From Nigrospora sphaerica (lineage: Eukaryota > Ascomycota > Sordariomycetes > Amphisphaeriales > Apiosporaceae), in NCBI GenBank assembly GCA_018287875.1, contig JAGVVL010000002.1, positions 9,006,398-9,070,397 on the forward strand: DNA of 64,000 nucleotides. Direction: 5' to 3'. The translations under genes and the position numbers were made by a program. Of this stretch, positions 31,000-41,644 are shown in pieces (positions within the stretch are counted from its first letter, which is position 1; each line of letters opens with the position of its first letter). The notes beneath the pieces are model-generated. The model had not been told where the DNA came from and made no database searches. It saw only the letters and a list, made by a program, of their open reading frames with translations.

Positions 31000-33124
31000 G
31001 AAAGATTCTTAAAGCATACATTGTGAACCTTAATTGAGGCGGCACGTAGCCTAACTCAGCCTGCGTCTTAACCTAGTGCACTTAATGAGCTTCTTAACGC
31101 GGTGAAAGGTTCTGTTACTTTTTATAAGCCTTACAAATAGTCCGTCCATCGTTAATATGGCGTCAAAGTGTAGACCTAGGGATGGAGTGTTGCTTAGTAG
31201 CTGAGTGGACGGAGGCGCCGTTCTTTGTAGCACAAATAGCAGCACGTAGCTGTTTTTTCTAATTGGTGGCCATATTGAAAGATGCACAGTTGAAAGACAA
31301 TGAGAATGATCTAATCAATCTATCTATTGATGTCGCACTTCAGGAGACGTGAAGAACGAGGTTCTAGTTGCTCTATTAGAAGAAGAAAGAAAAACTATTT
31401 AGAGATCTAGACGTAAATATAGCAGCTCTGTAGCCCGCCTAACAGGCTAGGCTTTTGAGCTTACATTGAGCCACGTGACCAGGTAGCCTTGTTTGTAACA
31501 ATAGGCTCATCTCGCAACATCCTGGTAATATTTTTTTAAAGAAGTATAGCGCTATTCTTAAAAGGATCCGCATTATTTTACGGTATATTTAAGTTCTAAG
31601 CCTTTTAACGCACTTAATATTAATGTTTTCTCTTGTGTGATTAAAAGAATAGCACTTAGCCGACCTCTTGTTCTTTGTTTAGCAAAGAATCTATAATTTC
31701 GCCCTTTTGATTCTTAGCTTATTATCTTAAGAAAGGGTTGTCTTTAAATCGCTTAAGGGAATTAGCGTGAAACGCCTTTGTGCTCTTCTAATTTAGCGGC
31801 GTGTTGAGTTTATAAGAGTGTTCTCTTATCCCTTTAATAATGTAGCATTCTTATATTAAAGGAAACGTTAAGGCGTTACTAAGTTAATCTATTGTCTATA
31901 TCCGCTTAAGAATAACTAGTTTACCTCCGATTCCAAAGTCTAGATCACGTTACAACTTATTAAATTAATTGTATATGTAATGTTAAGATAAGATAGCTTA
32001 TTATCGTGTTACTTTTATATATTAATAAAGTGTCTTTATAATCTTTTACGTCTCTTATTATCCAAGACGCTCTACTATTAAAAGCTTAGTAGTAACTTTG
32101 GTGTAGTCGGCTTTAAAATATAGCAGCAGTATAAGGAAACAACGCTTTAGTTTATAATAAGACAGTCTTAAGGCAGGATAGCTTAGATAGCGTTCAAGGC
32201 TAGAACCACTAATAACTAGTTATCTTAAAAGTGTGATAAGAAAAGTTGAATCCGTTCTTAGATAGCCTAGTTTATACGCTTCATTTACCCTTATAACTAG
32301 GAGTGGCTAAAGGATTCTAGTCTTTAAGTAATGCTTAGTAACTTAAAGACTATATTAATGAAGAATGAGACCAATTAATATCCTCAATCGCTTTTGATTT
32401 TTTATAGTAGGTTAAAGACGCGGTTTTAACTATAGTAGTATATCTTAATAACGTCTTCAACTGTTAATAATCAAGTGTAGAAAATGCACTAGCTTTTTTT
32501 ACTTAGTAGATAACCATGATAGAGAAGTGATTTAAACCCTTCTAATCTTTAAACATAGTTTTAAAGTTTATTTAAATAGATCAATATAATCGAGGCGGTA
32601 TTAAAAAGAGGTGAAGAAATCTTAACGTCTTATCTTAGAGGACTTTAAATAATCGGCACGCTCAATAGTTAGCTATAAAACGGTCCACGTCTTTAAATAG
32701 TTTTAACTATTAATACTAGCTTTATATTAGCTTACAGAGCTTATTATATCCTGTGTGCCCAGATGTTAAACGCAAATGGAAGTCTTTTAAGATATATATT
32801 CTTAGACTATTTTATTTAGGAACGATTAATATACCGTCCCTTAGGAGGGTTCCGTGGAAAAGGGTCTAGATAATGCCGTTCGTCAGCTTTAACGTGGACT
32901 TTTCTTAGAACGGCTAAAGAAGGGGGTTGGCGTAGTTAAGTTTGATGGCCCGATATACTAGTATTAACTTAAAGAGTGGTGGTAATAGTAGGTTGTCCTT
33001 TAGGAGAGCCACCTCTCTTTAGGGTTACACTATAGAAAGCGTTAATGTGTATCTATATTCGCCCTCTTAAAAGATAGCTAAGTGCTGTATCGCCTTAGTT
33101 TTCTCTTTTTACGTTTTTAAATCT
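31000..33124 (-). mobile_element. AT-rich decayed retrotransposon remnant, probably Gypsy
   Basis: The sequence is strongly AT-rich with stops in all frames. On the minus strand near 31900-31680 it reads SYKLNTPLN, AFHANSLKRFKDNPF and then EIIDSLL, which resembles the end of a Gypsy integrase (the YKL..P....FH.S.LK pattern followed by a chromodomain-like EI.D). No LTR or further domain could be identified. The frame at 31051-31287 on the minus strand is unassigned. Heavy RIP is the likely cause of the base composition. Confidence 0.4.
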
Positions 33125-33707
33125 TGTTGCGGGTATAGAACTTATCCTATACCGTTTTCCCTCACTACGGACTAAGCTATGCACTTAACTGAAAGCTAGC
33201 CCTATAACCAAGCCTATCCTAGAGCTCGGGCTAGCCTACCCTGGAGCACGGGCTAGCTTACCCACAAGCATGGCCCCTTTACCCGCAATCGTGGCGTACG
33301 CCACCTAGAAGCTTCCATAAGTTTTCACCAGTTTCCACCAGTTTCTACGAGTTTCTACGTGGCTTCTCGAAGCTCCCACGAGCCTCTTTGAGGCTTTATG
33401 AACCTCTATAAGGTTCTATATGCTTCTAAGCTACGTAATCACTTACGCAATCACTTACTCGTCCTTTTCTTCGTATTACTAAAAGGATAAGGGTTTAACA
33501 GGTATAAGTAAGGGCCGAATCTCCTCTTTCTGTGTATATAGTCTATCTTTAAGCAAGCAAGCAAGTAAGCACACAAAATACACACTCGTTTCTTTCAAAG
33601 TGAAGTTCTTTATTCTTCCGTATTTCTTTATAAGAAACAACCTCTGTGGTCGAAATAGCCCTTATAAAAGGTTGCTTTCTCTTCTAACCAAACCTTTACT
33701 TTTAACA
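33125..33707 (+). mobile_element. Solo LTR of the Copia-B family, plus orientation
   Basis: The 583-bp LTR runs from tgttgcgggtatagaactta to aacctttacttttaaca. It carries the palindrome ggcgtacgcc near 33293. The flanks aatct and ataaa do not form a duplication. Confidence 0.85.
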
Positions 33708-35090
33708 ATAAAGAAAAACGTCGTTATAAGAAGTAAGGCTAATGTTATAGACGACTCAAACTAACAAGCGTCTTATAAAAGCGGGTAAGCGCTCAGGTAG
33801 CCAAGACCCCACCTACTACACCACTAAGCAAGGGAGACCAGCCTCAGGCAATGAATGCCAGCTTTAAGGGCAAGCCCCGCTAAGGCTAGGTCACGTGATA
33901 AATCATTAGGCTTAGCACTGATCTAACGAGATGGATCACTGGGGCCATTAGTTAGCCTCCGGCATAGTATTAGTAATGGTGTTAAAGTCTGCGACCGAGG
34001 AGACTTATATTGTAGCTCTTTAAGCTACATCCTCTCTTCCAAGCCTGACCTGTACTAACAGAATAGAAACCTGGACCTGTACCATAGAACCCGAATCGAT
34101 TCTATTATCCGCCTGCCTGCCTGCTCCTTAACATCCTCCCGGCGGTCCAGATCATTCAAATATAGATCCCACCAACGCAAGTCTCCGTTCCAGGTTAAAG
34201 AAAGAAGACAGTGTTGCGGAGGCCGAATTTTCCAAGCGTAGGATCCCGTTTTCTGATGGTTTGGCATCGACAGGGCGGCCTTTAAAATGGTTTCTCTCCA
34301 GTACTAGACACTTCTGCCCCCACCAGACCGGCCGCGGCAAGGGCGAGCAAAGACCCAGAAGATCAAGTCAGAGCAGCACCAGCATTGTTCCCATTCGGTA
34401 GATCGGCATATGTCGCTCCCTTCTCCCCCTTCTTCCCATACTCTTCCCCGGAGCGAAACCGCCATCTAACGGCAGGCTGGTGCTTTAACTTAAACAATTA
34501 AAGGAAAAGACATATCAAAGACAGCCAGTGCCTTTATGCGGGTCGGCCGTATTCCGGACTCATATGGGACACGGGTAAGCGTTGCTAATGCGGTCTCAAA
34601 CGTAGATGCAGATGTCCTCTAACAAAGCCCCATCCGATCTAAGGGCACTGCCACGAGATCAAAGCAACATGCCCTACAGAGGCCTGTCGTGTTACTCGAT
34701 TGGCTGATAAATTAACATCTTCCACGATCGATTGACCCCTGTGGCTCAGCCGCTATGCTTTAGTGAATAGTGCAAGGAATACAAAGCTTGTACGCCAGTA
34801 CGTCGTGCTGAGTCGTTTATCTCATAGATCGGAATAACAACTTGGAAACGACCGAATAGCGTGGCTAAGTCATGGGATGGCTAAGACAGGTCGATATTCG
34901 TGGGGCTTAGCTAATGTACCGGTTAGACAGAAGGGCAGTCTAGCCCCGGCGTGACTGTGGCCTTGTCTTAGGATCCTAGCACTGAACCGGAACAGCAGCA
35001 CAATTTCAAGCGTTAGGTGCGGCACAGACCAAAATAAACGAAGTGTGGCAGGTAACGGAGTTTCCTCAGACTAAGAAGATACTAAGGTGG
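33708..35090. other. Single-copy stretch with no confident gene
   Basis: It has normal base composition and no transposon motif that I recognise. Minus-strand frames at 34055-34267 and 34152-34340 overlap in different frames and show no family signature, so neither is called. The right part is the upstream region of the secreted-protein gene at 35207. Confidence 0.5.
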
Positions 35091-35092
35091 AA

Positions 35093-35098
35093 TATAAA
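35093..35098 (+). promoter_or_regulatory. TATA box of the secreted-protein gene
   Basis: The hexamer tataaa in ggaatataaaaggcctg is 114 bp before the ATG at 35207, followed by a pyrimidine-containing leader. Confidence 0.6.
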
Positions 35099-35206
35099 AG
35101 GCCTGCCGTATCGCCCGTCCTAACGCACCATTCATTTCCCATATCACTCTAACCTGGTGTGCAGGATAATATATTCACCCGTCGCTCTTCTTTTCTAATC
35201 GAAGCC

Positions 35207-35856
35207 ATGTATAAGTCTTTCTCCCTACTCTTCTTCGCCGCCCTGGCCTGCGCTCAGCAGAGATACTACAACATTAACTTCGATGATCTCTATACTAGCA
35301 GCGACGGGAAAATAGGCGTGTATAATAACCTGGACTTCAGAGAACTCAGTATTTAAACTACCTTACCCCATAAAAACAACATTTGGCGTTGAGGCTAGGT
35401 GCTTACATAGTCCTAGGACTGGGGCGAAACGGCGCATCTGGCTCCCAATTTCAGGGCCTGCAGTTAAACAGCACACCCAACGCCGTTTACTTTGACGGCA
35501 ACGAGACTAATATTTACGCCGCTAATAACGGAACCTTCCACCTGAAGCGCTTTAGCGCCGGGTGTGTGGCCCACGGGAAGCCCACGCCCTGTAGTGTTGG
35601 CATCTGGGGCTACTATAAAGGCCAGAATGTACCTTTCAACACCCAGGGCATTGTGTACTTCACTCCCCAGGCTGGCGAGTCCACAGAAAATATCACCAGA
35701 GGTGGGCTAAGCTCGTGGAGGTTTTACGGCATGGGCAAGGTTAAAATTGACACTATATATAAGGAGGTGAGCCCAGAGGAAGGCAGAACTATCATTGATG
35801 ATGTTGTCTATTGCTGGGATCAGGACACGGCGTCTTGCTGGCCATGGGAGGGCTAA
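35207..35856 (+). CDS. Small secreted glycoprotein-like protein, two exons, function unknown
   Basis: Exons 35207-35348 and 35411-35856 join in frame to 195 residues; the 62-nt intron has a GTATTT donor and ends gcttacatag. Residues 1-16 are a signal peptide (MYKSFSLLFFAALACA, then QQ). The mature protein begins RYYNINFDDLYTS and continues with VYNNLDF, STPNAVYFDGNETNIY, GTFHLKRF and GIWGYYKGQ, an order of short beta-type segments seen in a widespread ascomycete family of secreted proteins with an FDDL start and no known function. It has four Cys in two close pairs (CVAHGKPTPC, CWDQDTASC) and four N-glycosylation sequons. No RIP stop is present. Its position among transposons near a telomere is typical of effector candidates, but nothing shows an effector role. 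Confidence 0.8.
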
Positions 35857-35999
35857 AGAAAGGAAAGAATAGTACCGTATACTAAATCTACCGAGACGGG
35901 ACTATAGCTGGACGCTCTAAACCTTGATTAAGGCATTCATCTATAATAGGAGAGACTACCCACTCCATCGCTACCTCAGAGAGAGACAGACCAGAGGAT
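35857..35999. other. 3' flank of the secreted-protein gene
   Basis: The presumed 3' UTR and downstream region runs up to the LINE-C tail. No other feature seen. Confidence 0.4.
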
Positions 36000-36186
36000 A
36001 TTATTATTATTATTCTTACATCTAGCGACCTATTTAGGCCATGAGGACCCCCTGCGCATCTTAGCCTAGGAAAACCGTTCCGGGCTGACGTCCGGCCGGG
36101 TGAAAAACCTAGGTTCCGCTGCGTCGTACCGCTTCTATCTACTCTTTGACCTGCTATACCGAGATCGGGCTTAGCGCGCCCGCTTC

Positions 36187-39100
36187 CTAGCTGATAAGTT
36201 GATTCGCTAGCTGGAATATATCCAGACTTCCGGAGCGGAGTAGCTATCTCGCGATAATTCCTGCTTTTCCTGGGGTGTCGAGTATCCTTTCCGTGTTTAT
36301 CGGTCCTCCTAGAGCTTGGACGAGATGCTCTCGTCTTTCTCTTTCCCGTGGGCAGAAAACGAGGATATGCCGGACGGTCTCCCTGCCCTGACCGCAGACG
36401 CACTAAGGGCTGTCGAAGCCTGGGACCCTGCGTTTAAAAAGGAAGTCTCGCAGCCCAATCTTGCCAGTCCTCGCTTGAACGAGGATGGAGCTCTCCGCCT
36501 TATGGAGTCCCTTATAGAGCTTGAGGACGTGCTTGTCTGGCGGCATCTTAGTTGCTGCCGGGGTTCGTGCTGTTCGATTTTGCTGCGCTTGTTGCCATCT
36601 TTAAAGCCAGTCTCTCTCCTCAGCCTTATGTGCTGAGTCTCCAGCTAGCCATTCGTCTAGCCACCTCTTACGATCGGGAGCGTCGGGGCCTTTTAATCTG
36701 CGCCGGCGAGTCGGTCTTGTTAGGATCCATCTAGCTGCGCTATCGCACCTTGCTTGGATGAGTGATGCGATACGCGGCTGTTGGAGCCTCTCTTCCGATG
36801 CCGCCACCCTTCTGTTGAGCCACGTGTCTAAGGGGGACACGTAAGCTTCCGTTTCTAGTACTGCGTTAGCCGTGGCTTTGAAAGCTCCTGTGACCTTTCG
36901 GAGGCACTCTGTCTGGACGTCGTTAAGTGCCTTAGCTCTATTTTTCGAGATCTGGCGGTGCCACTCTGAAGCTCCATAGCCTATCGCAGACCGTACAACG
37001 GCTGTATAGACTTGGCGGGCTCGCTGGAGGGACGCGCCCCATATCGAGCCGGCTATCCGGTCTAGAGCATATACCTGCGTCGCCATCTTCTTCGATATCG
37101 ACTGGATGTGGACGTCCCAGAGGAGACGTCTATCCACGTGGACCCCGAGGACGCGGCAGGAGTCTTCTGGTTCGATTTCGTGGCCTTCTAAGGCTATTTT
37201 CGTATCCGGACCCTTCCGCCTTCGAGAGAAGTGGACTAGGTGATATTTCTGGACTGCGAAGGTCATGCCGTGGCTGACTGCCCATTCCTTACAGATCCTG
37301 TGAGCGGCTTCCAGCCGCTCGCAGGTCTGCTCGGGGTCTAAACCGAAGCCCACGAGGTTCGTGTCGTCTGCGAAGGCTATAGTAGCTATCCCTGGTACGG
37401 CGCGGAGAGCCTTATAGAGACCGGCTGTATAGAGGCAGAAGAGGATAGGCGATAGGGGTGAGCCCTGCGGGACGCCTGCCGGGACTGGGATCTCGTCCGA
37501 TTCCTGGCCGTCGAAGAGCAGTGTGGTGGATCGGTTAGAAAGGAAGCTGCGTATCCAGTTAATGGTCCATATAGGTACTCGGAGCGCTCGTAGGTTGCCG
37601 AGGAGTCTATCGTGGTCAACGGAGTCGAAAGCACCCGAGATATCTAGCGATAGGAGAGTCGCAGCGCCTCCATACTTCCAGGCTGTGCGGACTAAGTCTG
37701 TGAGCAGCCGTAGCGCGGTTTCCGTAGAGCGGCCTTTCCGGTTACCCATCTGTTCGTCCGGGAGCAGTCTATTCTCTTCGGCAAAGCTAGCTAGCCGTTG
37801 CGTTAGTAGGCTCTCGATCGTTTTCCTATAGTGTTAAGCAGCGCGATGGGTCTCCATCCGCCGGCTTGGTGGTACTCGTTTGGCTGCTTTCCTGGCTTCC
37901 GGAGGATAACGGTGACTGCTTTACGGAACGCTCTTGGATAGTATCCTATATGCCAGCACGCTTCCGCTAGGAGGCCAAGGCCTGGAAGAGGGGCTTTCCT
38001 AGGCGTTTGAGAAATCCGTTCGGAAGCTGGTCTAGTCTAGGTGCCTTCCACTGGCCTGCCTTAGTAAGGACGTCTTGGACTTGTTCTGCTGTCACCTTGC
38101 CGTCCATATCAAGAGGCGCTGCGAGCCGGTTCGTTGTTCGGAAGCCGGTGTACGTAGCCTTAGGGAGGGGATAGAACCTCTCTCGGAAGGCCTCTGTTTT
38201 CTCCTTATAGGTCGTTGCTTCGCCACGCGGTGTGTAGAGCGTAGGGACGGCTGGAGGTAGCGGTGGCGCGGCTCCTTCGGTTCTGGCCTATCTCGCGATG
38301 TTCCAGACGCCAGCTGGCTGGCTAGAGGCCTCGTGAAGCATGCCTCTCCAGGTCGCTGTCTTTGCGGTGCGGATCGTTTTCTTTTTCGTAAGGGATGCTT
38401 GCCGAAGGGCTCGCCAGGCTGCGTCTGTCCTGTCGGATAGCCATGCTCGCTGGGCTCGTCTCTCCTCCTCTATAGCTCTTTTTATATCGTGGTTCCACCA
38501 GGCCTTGCCTCTCCCTTTAGAGTGGCGGAGGGGGCAACTAGGTCGGCTATCCGTGTTAGCTCCTTAGTTAACGTCTCGGTGTAGCTATCGATTTCTTCTG
38601 GTGTCTCGAGTTGCCCTGGCTGTGGTAGGTATGCCGCCTCTGCCTTCGCCTGGTCGTAGTCAGCTGTTTTCCAGCTGCGTCGTAGCCTGTCTTGGCGGTC
38701 TATACAGGGTCCAGCCACGCGTATCACCTGAGGAGGTGATCGGATCCTGCGTATAGTGCGTATCCGTCATAGGCGACCCGGAGATCGTCTGTGGCCCAGG
38801 CTAGGTCGATCGTAGAGTCTGCGCATCCTTTTCGTGTCCATGTCGGTGTTCCAGGGGTGTGATCAGCTGGAGTCTCCAGGATTCTGCTAGCTAGAGCAGC
38901 TTATCAGCTGCCCTATGGGGTCGGACGTTGTATCCTCCCCAGACGGGGTGGTGGACGTTGAAGTCTCCCACGAGGACTGTTCGTCTTAGCTGGGGTTCGT
39001 CATGGAGGGCTTCGATAGCGGGTAGGTCCGATCTGCTAGTGGACCCAGGGGAGGCGAGTATATACAGATAACCGTTATAGGACCGTCTGGTAGTTGGATT

Positions 39101-39369
39101 GTGATGTGACACTTATCTGGCTGCGCCTTATATGTCCACTACGCTAGGGTGTACTTCTTATTAATATAGATGCATGCCCTACCTCCCTCGGTTGCGTAGA
39201 GTAGGAAGTATGGAGAGGATCTCGGGCAGTAGGTGGTCGGCATATTTGGGTTTCGCCAGGGCTCTTGGATAGCTAAGACGTCGTACTCTTCGGAGATGGC
39301 ATCGATTACCGGGATCTGTGCTTTCTTGCTTTTCTGCGTGTTCCAGTGTAGGATCCTTAGCGCTGTCAT
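36187..39369 (-). pseudogene. LINE-C ORF2 (endonuclease and reverse transcriptase), broken
   Basis: The ATG at 39369 begins MTALRILHWNTQKSKK as in LINE-B. Endonuclease motifs LHWNTQ, IQEPW and VGDFNVHHPVW are visible, with frameshifts between. The longest open part, 36601-37749, contains LSLDISGAFDSVDHDRLL, VPAGVPQGSPLSPILF and FADDTN. It ends at a TAA where LINE-B has a Gln codon (DWL-Q-RW). The C-terminal Cys/His motif and LANQLIS end follow to the stop at 36187-36189. The protein family and role are as for LINE-B ORF2. Both stops and shifts are present, so it is more decayed than LINE-B. Confidence 0.82.
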
Positions 39370-40722
39370 AGTCGAGCGTGGATGCTGTTTAGTGTTGACT
39401 CCGGTGTTTCGATGTCCATGTCGTCTATCTCTTCGTGGGTTCTGCTACGGGCTCTGCCAGTGCTTCTAGTACGGCAGCTGGTTGCTCGACGCTTCCGCGG
39501 CTGTACTGTCTGCCAGTCTTCGGCTGTTGGTTTAGGAGGTTCTTGCGAGGGCAGTGCGAACCCCTTCGGTCTCGTGACATAAGCAGCCTTGGCGATCTGG
39601 ACCTGCTCCTGGCGGACTGGACACTCCTTAGACCACGCAGTGTGTGGTCCTCGGCATGCTAGGCAGCAGTACCGGCTCTTATTCTCGGCTTCTGGGCATT
39701 CTTTATCGTTATGCTTTGTTGAAGAGCAGAGCCCACACCTGCGTGCGTGGCGGCAAACACGGGCGATATGTCCATAACGGTAGCAGTGGTAGTATTGCTT
39801 AAGCTGGGCTCCTTCGGCGAAGGGTTCGCATGGATAGTAGCCATACTGCCAAATAAGGCCGTCTCGATATAGCTGTTCCGCTTGTTAAACCGTGGGTACT
39901 GCAATATATAGGGCCGTGACCTTCCTAGACGAGGTCTTGGCGTTGCGAGGGAGCTTGGCCTCCAGGACGTCGATAGGGCCGCCAGGCTGGTTCCGGAGTT
40001 GGACTTCTAGCTGCCCTTGGTTCGTCTCTATGGCCTCCTTGTTGATGCCATGGGCCACCACCAGGATCTTTCTCTTCTAGATAGAGGCGTTCTCTCCGAA
40101 GGCCTCGGTAGTCCAGGCCCAGTCGGTTTCCAGCTGTCGCTTCTCTTCTGCTGTCTTGCAGGTGATAGCATAGTCTCCGCTAGGAAGCTTCTGTGTAGCT
40201 ATTGCCGTTTCTTTGCCTGTTGCTGCATTGACTTTCCGCACGATCTCTTCGTAGGTGCGGCCTTCAGTTCCTGCGGCCTTGACCGTTACCTCCCGTTCGT
40301 GTCGAGGAGGTAGAGTCTTGGCTACCTGGGGGCCCTAGGCGTCGGGGAGGCGGTAAGGGCAGTAGCGGCTGCAGCGTACGTCTTAGGAGCTTTAATTTCC
40401 TTATAGATAGCTTGTAGCGTGTTCTCGATAGCATTGATACGTCTTTCGACGCTGGGCTGGCTGTTCGATTCCTTAGCCGCCATCTCTACGACCGGAATGG
40501 CAGCTTGAACTGCTGCGGCTAACGCCGCAATGTTGACTTCACCAGCTAGGAAGCGTTTGAAGTCGTCTATAGTGCTGCGTATATCCTCTGGACTGCGTCC
40601 AGATGCTGTAATGCTGTCTGGCGATGGTGTTCTTGAGTCCGGAGGTGACGGCTCGGGGGTGGGGCGGGCCTATGGCGGCTCCCACCACCCGCGCTTTGCC
40701 TCGAGGGTGGTGAATCGACCAT
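39366..40722 (-). pseudogene. LINE-C ORF1 (Gag-like), broken
   Basis: The start ATG is at 40722 and the end overlaps the ORF2 ATG. The zinc-knuckle region near 39904-39600 is recognisable, and the codon that is TAG in LINE-B at 4232 is TGG here. A frameshift near the N-terminus after the Pro-rich start and another near 40300 break the frame. LINE-B ORF1 is the better copy for domain description. Confidence 0.7.
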
Positions 40723-40829
40723 TTCTAGGCTAAATGAAGCCCTAGGAACAGTTTCCGGGCTATCCGGTAGCTTATAGAGTCGCGGTTGTGAAGTTATCGC
40801 TGTGTGGGGTCGGTTTCGAAAAGGTTTTT

Positions 40830-41028
40830 CCCCCGAGTACCTTAGACGTAGTGTACATGGATCTAACAGGTAAGCGTTCCATTTCTGGCTCCCTATGTAT
40901 TGTACAGAGGGTTGGCAGCGGTCTATAGTTTGTAGTAAACCTTTCTATTAATGGACTGTACTAAATGGACTGGCTCAACATCTTCTTACTTTCGTACTAC
41001 ATCACTTCACTTGAAGCTACGTACAACA
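40830..41028. other. Junction stretch between LINE-C and the TPR fragment
   Basis: No gene or repeat recognised. It is presumably the 3' flank of the TPR gene fragment. Confidence 0.4.
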
Positions 41029-41352
41029 TCACGAACTGGACCCCGGTGAACCGTCGCTCATCATCTTATACGCCTCTTTTAGCAAATCCTTTGACACCAT
41101 GCGGTCAGGATCGTCCTCTCTTAGTAAGTCTTCCTCAATGGCCACCACATGCTCCAACATCTCGATCGCCTCCGGGATCCGCCTGTCGGAAAGGTATGCC
41201 TTTGCGAGCGCGTGCTCGGACGTGAGTCGGTTATGATCCCTCTCGTCGAGCGTCTCTTTCCACACCGCCACCATGTGCTCCAACATCTCGATCGCCTCCG
41301 GGATCCGCCTGTCGTTGAGGTTTGCTGATGCGTGCCACCACGGGGGGGACAA
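41029..41352 (-). pseudogene. C-terminal TPR fragment of an NLR-like (NB-ARC/NACHT-TPR) protein
   Basis: The minus strand encodes 107 residues ending in a natural-looking tail (MMSDGSPGSSS and stop). Two 42-residue TPR units share RRIPEAIEMLEHMVAVWKET and RRIPEAIEMLEHVVAIEEDL, followed by SEHALAKAYLSD and SKDLLKEAY. This is the kinesin-light-chain-like TPR type found at the C-terminus of fungal NLR proteins, intracellular receptors of self/non-self recognition. The two units are nearly identical at the DNA level over about 39 bp (41151-41189 and 41277-41315), with 126-bp spacing. No nucleotide-binding domain is present: the gene is cut at about 41340 and continues into Gypsy sequence. It shows no RIP damage. 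Confidence 0.7.
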
Positions 41353-41439
41353 TAACCTAGTCTGCTAAACTGGATACCGTGGACATACATAGGCTATTAA
41401 GAGCAGGATCTGTCAACTGGCAGGTCCCCTACCTTTTAC

Positions 41440-41641
41440 GCATCAGGGGGCTACTGAGGATGCCAACCGGCTCAGTAGCTGCCCTAGGTTGGAAGCCTCA
41501 CGACTACCAGACAGCCAATGCGCCTTCGCAGAGTTCACAGTGAGCGTGATGACAGCTGTTGAGCTTGATCAACACTGTGCACCCTTCGAAGAGGGTGAGG
41601 AAACCTTGATTGGACGATTTTCGGATGACCACTTCCTGGAG
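41440..41641 (+). mobile_element. Gypsy-2 fragment
   Basis: Plus-strand translation gives GATEDANRLSSCPRLEASRL, then AFAEFTVSVMTAVELDQHCA and GEETLIGRFSDDHFLE, matching the minus-strand Gypsy-1 region at 49350-49560 almost word for word. It is in opposite orientation to Gypsy-1 and lacks the stop that Gypsy-1 has in this part. The fragment ends exactly at the TA target of E2. The preceding stretch 41353-41439 is unassigned. Confidence 0.75.
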
Positions 41642-41644
41642 TTA

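Larger units (their letters stand above)
36000..40829 (-). mobile_element. LINE-C, full-length copy of the LINE-B family, minus strand
   Basis: The element runs from a 5' end at about 40829 (gaaaaaccttttcgaaaccg, matching the LINE-B start) to a (taa)n tail at 36000-36015, about 4.83 kb. Both ORFs are present with stops and frameshifts. Unlike the other LINEs, its flanks (accagaggata on the tail side, cccccgagtacc on the 5' side) do not repeat, so one side may have been rearranged after insertion. Confidence 0.85.

Noticed and set aside
34055..34340. Two overlapping minus-strand frames in the single-copy stretch
   Set aside because: Different frames, short, no splice pattern or family signature that I can support.
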